Made by a program: the position numbers and the translations under genes. Of a stretch of 64,000 bases of DNA, positions 58,160-64,000 are shown piece by piece; within the stretch, counting starts at the first letter, position 1, and every line of letters starts with the position of its first letter. The stretch covers positions 1 to 64,000 of the forward strand of contig CAJURH010000005.1 of the NCBI GenBank assembly GCA_910588775.1. Direction: 5' to 3'. This stretch comes from an uncultured Lachnospiraceae bacterium (lineage in GTDB: Bacteria; Bacillota; Clostridia; Lachnospirales; Lachnospiraceae). The notes beneath the pieces are model-generated. The model ran no database searches. It had not been told where the DNA came from and was given only the letters and a program-made list of their open reading frames with translations.

Positions 58160-59995
58160 TCACCCTCTTCCATCCGTCTCAATCGGTCTCAAAGAATAGT
58201 TCCATTTGGTCAGGGAAAGGTTCTTATTATAGTAAGGATCGCCCTGTTTCAAAAGGGGCAGCCAGTGACTGCGCATATACTCGATTTCCTTTTGAAAACG
58301 GCGCACCTTTTCCTTATTGTCCTCGGCTCCCCTGCTCTTGGACTCATAGTGGTACATTTCCACATAAGGGTCGTAGGCCACCAAATATCCCAACCGCCGG
58401 ATTTTCAAACACAGATCAATATCGTTAAAGGCCACCGCCAATTCTTGCGTAAATCCTCCAGCCTCCTGAAACGCTTTCGCCTTCACCATCATACAGGCGG
58501 CCGTCACTGCGCTTAAGTCCTGCTGAAGCGCCGCTTTGTGCATATATCCGGTCCTCTCTCTCGGCATCCCCACGAACATATGCCCAGCAATGCCCCCGAT
58601 GCCCAAAATGCACCCAGCATGCTGAATGGTGTCGTCGGGATAATAGAGCCTTGCGCCCACCGCCCCCACTTCCGGCCGCTGGCAGTGCCCCAGCATCTCC
58701 TCCATCCAGTCCGGCGCGATGACCTCAATATCATTGTTCAAAAACAGAATATATTTGCCTTTGGCCAGGGAAACGCCGTAATTATTGATGGCCGAATAGT
58801 TAAACGCCCCCTCCCAGACAGCTATCTGTATATTATCTTTCTTCTTTAATTCCCGATAATATGCAAAAATCTCATCCGTGGCGCTGTTATTTTCCACAAT
58901 GATAATCTCGTAATTCTTATACGTGGATTTCTCCTCGATGGAACGCAGACATTTCTCCAAAGTCTCCTTCTCATCCTTATTGGGAATTACAATGGAAATC
59001 AATTCTTCATGGCGTATCGGATAGACCACCCGGTAAAATCCCAGATCCATGGTGTGGGATACTTTTCCTGGCGTATCCATCCGCTTCAAATGCTCCTCAA
59101 TGGCCCGTTTTCCCGCTTCAAAAGCGTACATCTTGCTGGCCGGATTATCCGCTGTGGAGGACTTATGCGTCCGCCAGTGATACAGAATTTCCGGAATATG
59201 ACAGATTTTCTCCGCTTTTTCCGTACAGCGCAAAATAAAATCGTAATCCTGGGCGCCGTCAAATTCCCGGCGAAACCCTCCCACCTCCTCCACCAACTGG
59301 CGACGCGCAAGAAAGAAGTGCGTGATGTAATTGTTAGACCGGAGCAGGTCCAGATTGAAATCCGGTTTCAGATGGGGTTGGAAATGTTCCGACAAATCCG
59401 TGGTCACTTTATCTTCATCGGTGTAAATGCAGTCAATCCCGTCGTCTTTCTCCAAAGCGCTGACAATTTCATAGAAGGCATTGGGCGCCAACAAGTCGTC
59501 GTGATCCAAAAGCCCCACGTAATCTCCCTGCGCCATGGCAAATGCCCGGTTGGTGTTCTCCGAAATACCCAGATTCTCCGAAAGGTTCTCATAGCGGATA
59601 CGAGGGTCCTGGTCTGCGTATTCTGCCAGTATTCTCTCGATGCCGCCCTCTTCAAATCCGGCATTTACAATGCACAATTCCCAGTTGTCATAGGTCTGCG
59701 CCTGCACAGATTCCATCATCTCCCGCAGGAAGTTCTCCGGCGTTTTGAAGGCGGGAACCGCTATGCTGATTTTCGGCTTTTCTTTCCACTTCTTCTTTCG
59801 CTGCCGCATAAGCGCTTCTTCGGTGGGACGATACGCTTCATACCATGGCCCATAAGGCACTTCTTCCGGCTCAAACCGCTCGCTTAGGCGCACCCAGAAT
59901 TCTTTCCATCCGTAATGCTTTAAATACCGCAGCCCCTTTTGTATAGTATAAGGGGAAAGCTTCCGCAAAAGCCTTCCCCATTCCATTTGACTCAT
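58160..59995 (-). CDS. Family 2 glycosyltransferase, large form
   Basis: 611 residues. An N-terminal helical domain (about 1-70) precedes two GT-A-type units: KISIAVPAFKTPENFLREMMESVQAQTYDNWELCI (about 75) with GLLDHDDLLAPNAFYEIV, and a second, SIVIPNKDEKETLEKCLRSIEEKSTYKNYEIIIVENNS (about 330), with YILFLNNDIEVIAPDW. It resembles polymerising or bifunctional rhamnan/teichoic-acid glycosyltransferases. It starts 19 bp after purD, an unusual partner. The ribosome binding site is weak. Confidence 0.9.
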   Translation of the reverse strand: MSQMEWGRLLRKLSPYTIQKGLRYLKHYGWKEFWVRLSERFEPEEVPYGPWYEAYRPTEEALMRQRKKKWKEKPKISIAVPAFKTPENFLREMMESVQAQTYDNWELCIVNAGFEEGGIERILAEYADQDPRIRYENLSENLGISENTNRAFAMAQGDYVGLLDHDDLLAPNAFYEIVSALEKDDGIDCIYTDEDKVTTDLSEHFQPHLKPDFNLDLLRSNNYITHFFLARRQLVEEVGGFRREFDGAQDYDFILRCTEKAEKICHIPEILYHWRTHKSSTADNPASKMYAFEAGKRAIEEHLKRMDTPGKVSHTMDLGFYRVVYPIRHEELISIVIPNKDEKETLEKCLRSIEEKSTYKNYEIIIVENNSATDEIFAYYRELKKKDNIQIAVWEGAFNYSAINNYGVSLAKGKYILFLNNDIEVIAPDWMEEMLGHCQRPEVGAVGARLYYPDDTIQHAGCILGIGGIAGHMFVGMPRERTGYMHKAALQQDLSAVTAACMMVKAKAFQEAGGFTQELAVAFNDIDLCLKIRRLGYLVAYDPYVEMYHYESKSRGAEDNKEKVRRFQKEIEYMRSHWLPLLKQGDPYYNKNLSLTKWNYSLRPIETDGRG

Positions 59996-60014
59996 AAATC
60001 AGCCCATAAACCTC

Positions 60015-61286
60015 TTATGCTTCGTCAATAGCTTTTCCAATATCGTTTCTCATATACTTGTTTGCAAATTCAATCCACTCGGTGGCCTCATAGGCGTTCT
60101 TGCGAGCTTCTTTCAAGTCCTTGCCCTTTGCCGTAATGCCCAGCACCCGACCCCCGTTGGTGACGATGGCATCCCCGTCCAGCTTGGTCCCCGCATGGAA
60201 ACAGTAATAGCCGTCCTTCCCTTTGAACCGCTCAAATCCGTGCATGGGGATGCCTTTCTCGTAAGCCTGGGGATAACCTTCAGAAGCCAGCACCACGCAC
60301 ACCGCCGCATTGTCCTCAAAAGTCAAGTCCACATCGGCAAGCCTGCCCTCCAGGCACGCCTCTATCACATCTATGATATCGTTCTCCATCCTGGGCAACA
60401 CCACCTGCGCTTCCGGATCGCCGAAACGGGCATTGTACTCCAGAACCTTCGGCCCATTTTCCGTGAGCATCAGCCCGAAGAACAGGATTCCTGTAAAGGG
60501 CCGTCCTTCTTTTGCCATAGCGTCCACTGTGGGCTGGAAAATTTTTTTCTGACAGAAATCATCGATTTCCGGCGTATAGAACGGACTGGGTGAAAATGTG
60601 CCCATACCGCCAGTATTCAAGCCCTGGTCGCCGTCTTTGGCCCTCTTGTGATCCTGGGCGGAAGTCATGGTTTTCACCGTCTTCCCATCTACGAAAGCCA
60701 ACACGGACACTTCCCGGCCCGTCATAAATTCTTCGATAACCATAGTATTTCCCGCATCGCCGAATTTCTTGTCTTCCATAATGGTTTTTACGCCGTCTTT
60801 GGCTTCCTGAAGCGTCTGGCAGATGAGCACGCCTTTGCCCAGAGCCAGGCCGTCGGCCTTTAACACAATGGGAAACTGGGCGCTTTCCAGGTATTTAAGC
60901 GCCTCTGCCGGGTCGTCGAAATTCTCGTACGCTGCCGTGGGGATGTTGTATTTCTTCATCAAATCTTTTGAAAACGCCTTGGAGCCTTCTATGATGGCAG
61001 CGTTTTTCCGGGGACCGAATACTTTTAGCCCGGCCTTCTCGAACTCATCCACAATGCCCCCCGCCAGAGGGTCATCCATACCGATAATGGTCAAGTCAAT
61101 GGCCTTTTCCTTGGCAAAGGCAACCAGTTTATCAAACTCCATGGCCCCGATGTCCACGCACTCCGCGTACTCTCCAATTCCTCCATTGCCGGGGGCACAG
61201 TATATTTTGTCTGTCTTCGGGCTTTTCGCCACACTCCATGCGATCGCGTGCTCTCTTCCCCCTCCGCCTACGATAAGTATTTTCAT
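60015..61286 (-). CDS. purD: Phosphoribosylamine-glycine ligase
   Basis: ATP-grasp enzyme for step 2 of purine synthesis (GAR formation). KILIVGGGGREHAIAWSVAKSPKTDKIYCAPGNGGI is the N-domain signature; the ATP-grasp part includes FPIVLKADGLALGKGV and GVLFFGLMLTENGPKVLEYNARFGDPEAQ. 423 residues, normal. It follows purN by 6 bp. Downstream lie two glycosyltransferases that are probably on the same transcript. Confidence 0.97.
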   Translation of the reverse strand: MKILIVGGGGREHAIAWSVAKSPKTDKIYCAPGNGGIGEYAECVDIGAMEFDKLVAFAKEKAIDLTIIGMDDPLAGGIVDEFEKAGLKVFGPRKNAAIIEGSKAFSKDLMKKYNIPTAAYENFDDPAEALKYLESAQFPIVLKADGLALGKGVLICQTLQEAKDGVKTIMEDKKFGDAGNTMVIEEFMTGREVSVLAFVDGKTVKTMTSAQDHKRAKDGDQGLNTGGMGTFSPSPFYTPEIDDFCQKKIFQPTVDAMAKEGRPFTGILFFGLMLTENGPKVLEYNARFGDPEAQVVLPRMENDIIDVIEACLEGRLADVDLTFEDNAAVCVVLASEGYPQAYEKGIPMHGFERFKGKDGYYCFHAGTKLDGDAIVTNGGRVLGITAKGKDLKEARKNAYEATEWIEFANKYMRNDIGKAIDEA

Positions 61287-61292
61287 ACGTTC

Positions 61293-61919
61293 TTACTCCT
61301 TTATCACTGCTTTGTTATTTTCCACCGTCACTTTACCGTTCGCAATCAAATCAATGGCCTTGGGAAGAATCTTCCACTCCGCCTGCTCCATCACCCGCCG
61401 CTGCAGGGTTTCCGGCGTATCGCCCGCCTTAACTTCCACTGCTTTTTGTAATATAATCGGCCCCGTGTCGGTGCCTTCGTCCACAAAATGCACCGTAGCT
61501 CCGGTGATTTTCACGCCCCGGCTTAAAGCTTTCTCATGGACCAGCAGCCCGTAACAGCCCGTGCCGCTGAAAGAAGGAATTAGCGCCGGATGCACATTGA
61601 TAATCTGGTTGGGATAGGCTTCAATCATTTCCTTCGGCATCACCACCATGCACCCGGCCAGAACCACCAGATCCACCCCATAGGACTGCACCGTTTTCAC
61701 CAACGCCTGGTGGTAAAGATCGCGTCTCTCATAGGAATCCGGCGAGACGCAGACAGCCTCCACTCCGTGATTTCTGGCGCGCTCCAGGGCATACGCATCC
61801 GCGTTGTTGCTGATTACCGCCTGGATGGACGCGTTGGTAATCCGGCCTTCATCTATGGCCTCCAGAATCGCCTGCAGGTTCGTCCCACCGCCGGAAACCA
61901 GAACCGCTATCTTTAACAT
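61293..61919 (-). CDS. purN: Phosphoribosylglycinamide formyltransferase
   Basis: Folate-dependent GAR transformylase (step 3). KIAVLVSGGGTNLQAILEAI, the catalytic region with Asn and His (QIINVHPALIPSFSG) and the Asp in VHFVDEGTDTGPIILQ are all present. 208 residues, normal. It overlaps purM by 7 bp, so translation is probably coupled. Confidence 0.97.
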   Translation of the reverse strand: MLKIAVLVSGGGTNLQAILEAIDEGRITNASIQAVISNNADAYALERARNHGVEAVCVSPDSYERRDLYHQALVKTVQSYGVDLVVLAGCMVVMPKEMIEAYPNQIINVHPALIPSFSGTGCYGLLVHEKALSRGVKITGATVHFVDEGTDTGPIILQKAVEVKAGDTPETLQRRVMEQAEWKILPKAIDLIANGKVTVENNKAVIKE

Positions 61920-62938
61920 ATGGTCACCCCTTTATCGCCGGACGCAACTTCTCCCACCACATAGGGCGTTTCCCCGGCTTCTTTTATAGCCGCCATGGTT
62001 TTCTCCACGTCCGCGGCATCCACAGCCACCATCATGCCCAGTCCCATGTTATACGTATTGTACATCGCTTTTTCCTCCACGTTGCCCACTTTGGCCAACA
62101 AATGGAAAATAGGCAAAACAGGATAACTGTCTTTCTTAATCCAGGCATGCACGCCCTCTGGCAGCATCCGCGGAATGTTTTCGTAAAAACCGCCTCCGGT
62201 GATATGGCAGCAGCCATGAATATGCACATGGGCGTCCCGGATGGAAGACAACGCCTTCACATAGATTTTTGTGGGAGCCAAAAGCGTCTCTCCCAACGTA
62301 GCGCCCAATTCGTCGTAATAAGTATCCAGAGATTTCCGGTTCATGTCAAAAACTTTTCGCACCAGGGAAAATCCGTTGCTATGCACGCCGGAGGAAGCCA
62401 TGCCCACCAGCACATCCCCGGCCTTGATGTCTTTACCAGTAATCAAGTCTTTCTCATCCACTACGCCCACAGCAAATCCGGCCAGATCGTATTCGTCCTC
62501 CGGGTAGAATCCCGGCATCTCCGCAGTCTCACCGCCTACCAGGGCCGCTCCCGCCTGGACGCAGCCTTCCGCCACGCCGCTGACAATCTGAGCGATTTTC
62601 TCCGGAAAATTCTTGCCGCAGGCAATGTAATCCAGGAAAAATAATGGCTGTGCGCCGCCGCAGGCAATGTCATTGACGCACATAGCCACACAGTCAATGC
62701 CCACCGTGTCGTGTTTGTCCAGCAAAAACGCCAGCTTCAACTTGGTTCCCACGCCGTCCGTTCCAGAAACCAAGGTGGGCTTTTCCATTTGCCCAAATCC
62801 ACCCAGAGAAAACGCTCCGGAAAATCCGCCAATATCTGTAAGTACCTCCGGGCGCATGGTCCGGCCGATATGCTTTTTCATCAGCTCCACCGAGCGGTAG
62901 CCCGCCTCGATGTCCACGCCCGCTTTCTTATAGTCCAT
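61913..62938 (-). CDS. purM: Phosphoribosylformylglycinamidine cyclo-ligase
   Basis: AIR synthetase (step 5). Signatures: DYKKAGVDIEAGYRSVELMK, GTDGVGTKLKLAFLLDKHDTVGIDCVAMCVND and GAALVGGETAEMPGFY. 341 residues, normal. It starts 9 bp after purE. The step 4 enzyme (PurL) is not in the window, so the rest of the pathway must lie elsewhere or further upstream. Confidence 0.98.
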   Translation of the reverse strand: MDYKKAGVDIEAGYRSVELMKKHIGRTMRPEVLTDIGGFSGAFSLGGFGQMEKPTLVSGTDGVGTKLKLAFLLDKHDTVGIDCVAMCVNDIACGGAQPLFFLDYIACGKNFPEKIAQIVSGVAEGCVQAGAALVGGETAEMPGFYPEDEYDLAGFAVGVVDEKDLITGKDIKAGDVLVGMASSGVHSNGFSLVRKVFDMNRKSLDTYYDELGATLGETLLAPTKIYVKALSSIRDAHVHIHGCCHITGGGFYENIPRMLPEGVHAWIKKDSYPVLPIFHLLAKVGNVEEKAMYNTYNMGLGMMVAVDAADVEKTMAAIKEAGETPYVVGEVASGDKGVTIC

Positions 62939-62947
62939 AATGTCCTC

Positions 62948-63448
62948 CTAATAATTCTCGTATCCCGTCTGCTGCAGACGGGCGTCTTTGGCCTCCACCT
63001 GCTCTTTTAATTCTTTGGCATAATCTTTCAACCGTTCCAGCAATTCCTCATCAGACGTGGCCAGAATCTTGGCCGCCAAAAGACCCGCATTGGCCCCGCC
63101 GTTTATGGCCACTGTAGCCACCGGAATCCCGGATGGCATCTGCACAATGGAGTACAGGGAGTCCCGCCCGCCCAAAGATGTGGTGTGCATGGGAATCCCA
63201 ATCACCGGCATGGGGAAGATAGCCGCGCACATGCCCGGCAGGTGCGCCGCCATTCCGGCCCCTGCGATAATTACTTTCCAGCCTTTTTTCTCTGCGGATT
63301 TGGCGTATTCAAAGAACACATCCGGTTCCCTGTGGGCTGAAATGATGCGCATCTCATACTCCACGCCCAGTTTGTCCAATATTTCCGCCGCTTTTCTCAT
63401 CACGGGCATATCTGAATCGCTGCCCATTACAATTCCTACTTTCGCCAT
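62948..63448 (-). CDS. purE: N5-carboxyaminoimidazole ribonucleotide mutase
   Basis: Class I PurE (step 6b). MAKVGIVMGSDSDMPVMRKAAEILDKLGVEYEMRI is diagnostic, and GMAAHLPGMCAA.FPMPVIGIP forms the active-site loop. 166 residues. ATG 63448 is chosen because AGGAGG lies 8 nt upstream; a longer in-frame reading adds 29 unrelated residues. It is the first gene of a purE-purM-purN-purD unit; no purK is adjacent. Confidence 0.97.
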   Translation of the reverse strand: MAKVGIVMGSDSDMPVMRKAAEILDKLGVEYEMRIISAHREPDVFFEYAKSAEKKGWKVIIAGAGMAAHLPGMCAAIFPMPVIGIPMHTTSLGGRDSLYSIVQMPSGIPVATVAINGGANAGLLAAKILATSDEELLERLKDYAKELKEQVEAKDARLQQTGYENY

Positions 63449-63475
63449 TTGCCGTACCTCCTGTCTTTTCTCATA

Positions 63476-63492
63476 GGGCGCCAAATGCGCCC
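63476..63492 (-). other. Small hairpin in the purE leader
   Basis: Perfect GGGCGC / GCGCCC with a 5-nt loop, about 28 bp before the purE ATG on the minus strand. It has no U-run and does not match a purine aptamer. Confidence 0.4.
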
Positions 63493-63543
63493 GCACAACT
63501 TTTATTTGTAGCAGTGCGCTCACATATGGGTGCATATAGGTTT

Positions 63544-63573
63544 ATTTTAGTATGCACAGTTTCCCTTTGTCAA
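63544..63573 (-). promoter_or_regulatory. Promoter of the pur operon
   Basis: TTGACA (63568-63573), 18 bp and TAAAAT (63544-63549) on the minus strand. The leader is about 90 nt. No purine riboswitch and no clear PurR box was recognised. Confidence 0.6.
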
Positions 63574-63588
63574 TAGGCGCTCCTGCGG

Positions 63589-64000
63589 TTATTTCTTAAT
63601 CTTCACTTTTTTGGAACTGCTCCACGCGCTGTAAGAGGTGACACCGCCAGATTTTTTATAGCAGCGAATGCGGATATAGTATGTCTTGCCTTTGGCCAGC
63701 TTGGTCAATGTTTTTGATGTGGCTTTACCCGGCGTGACTTTTATTTTCTTGGCTCCTGTAAATTTGCTGGATGCGCCATACTGGATCTGATAGCCGGCAG
63801 CCTTGGCGTTACGTTTCCAGCTTACTTTAGCTTTTCGGGTAGCTTTGTTGACTGCGCTGGAAAAGGTCGGCGCGGTGAGCCGCAGGATTGTTTTACCAGT
63901 TTTGTTGTAGTCTCCTGTGGCTGTGCTGTTATAGGCGCATACGCTGTAAGTATAGGCTGTGCCGTTTTTGGACTTTACGGAGGCGTCTTTATAGCTTAAT
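63589..64000 (-). CDS. Secreted fibronectin type III protein, C-terminal end only
   Basis: The last 136 codons of a gene that continues beyond the window. The translated part is Lys- and Thr-rich and forms a Fn3 domain (APTFSSAVNKATRKAKVSWK; YQIQYGASSKFTGAKKIKV; YYIRIRCYKKSGGVTSYSAW), plus the end of an earlier one. It closely resembles the Fn3 segment of the DUF5722 protein at 31.9-34.6 kb. It ends with a basic tail and no LPXTG motif. Its function is unknown; an extracellular or wall-bound protein is expected. Confidence 0.85.
   Translation of the reverse strand, partial: LSYKDASVKSKNGTAYTYSVCAYNSTATGDYNKTGKTILRLTAPTFSSAVNKATRKAKVSWKRNAKAAGYQIQYGASSKFTGAKKIKVTPGKATSKTLTKLAKGKTYYIRIRCYKKSGGVTSYSAWSSSKKVKIKK

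Noticed and set aside
63449..63588. Purine riboswitch before purE
   Set aside because: The leader is about 90 nt with only one small hairpin and does not match the purine aptamer pattern.
1..64000. tRNA, rRNA, CRISPR, insertion sequence or prophage
   Set aside because: No tRNA cloverleaf, spaced direct repeats, transposase, integrase or phage protein was found.

Overview
The window reads as a chromosome segment of a spore-forming, Gram-positive anaerobe of the Clostridia, most likely Lachnospiraceae or a close relative (inference). The evidence is base composition near 50 percent GC, strong AGGAGG-type ribosome binding sites, sporulation genes (spoIIE, yabP, yabQ, a CotS-type coat kinase, a CwlD-type amidase, a spore-type GH18 protein) and several Firmicutes gene orders. 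Nearly all genes lie on the minus strand. Clear plus-strand genes are the small redox pair at 22.4-22.9 kb, a ZIP transporter, a FlgM-like hypothetical gene and a broken GHKL kinase fragment. I saw no tRNA, rRNA, CRISPR array, insertion sequence or prophage.

Layout, with operons read right to left. 0-7.2 kb is the Bacillus-like block hup, S4 protein, yabP, yabQ, divIC, spoIIE, tilS, hpt, ftsH. 7.4-14 kb holds a phosphohexomutase, a CotS-like kinase, cca, proS and ywlC. 14-20.3 kb is envelope related: a DUF2298 GT-C-like membrane protein with a GT2 partner, a CwlD-like amidase, a coiled-coil protein and a GH18 protein. 20.3-23.7 kb holds a small gene with a damaged or non-standard start, mecA with a long structured leader, a CxxC redox protein, a ferredoxin and a MerR-like regulator. 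23.9-27.8 kb is gdpP, rplI, dnaB. 27.9-31.8 kb is a surface-polymer cassette (two LicD proteins, a flippase, a GT2). 31.9-39.7 kb holds three secreted proteins: a DUF5722-type putative glycosidase, a 1409-residue leucine-rich-repeat protein with a candidate cysteine peptidase and Ig-like domains, and a small exported protein. 39.7-43 kb is cysE, cysS, mrnC, rlmB. 43-49.6 kb holds a YjfB-family protein, a NYN/OST-HTH RNA-binding protein, the ZIP transporter, a cyclopropane synthase, xylB and the GHKL pseudogene. 49.7-64 kb holds htrA, glmS, a second glycan block (four glycosyl or sugar-phosphate transferases and an LCP ligase) and purE-purM-purN-purD, ending in the C-terminus of another Fn3 secreted protein.

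The most interesting signals are non-coding. (1) spoIIE is preceded by TTGACA and TATAAT boxes 21 bp apart, with a perfect Spo0A box over the -35, the architecture known for Spo0A-activated promoters. (2) There are two families of small palindromic repeats. Two copies of one family each end exactly 34 bp upstream of a minus-strand gene start. A copy of the other forms most of the predicted leader of the MerR-like gene. (3) mecA has a roughly 200-nt leader with four consecutive hairpins, whose G-U pairs fit the mecA-sense strand only. (4) A GHKL kinase remnant is frameshifted at a run of seven A.

Both glycan blocks, the DUF2298/GT2 pair, the LCP protein and the secreted LRR, glycosidase and Fn3 proteins point to a cell with an elaborate glycopolymer-coated surface. 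No single locus here can be claimed from sequence alone as a new system.
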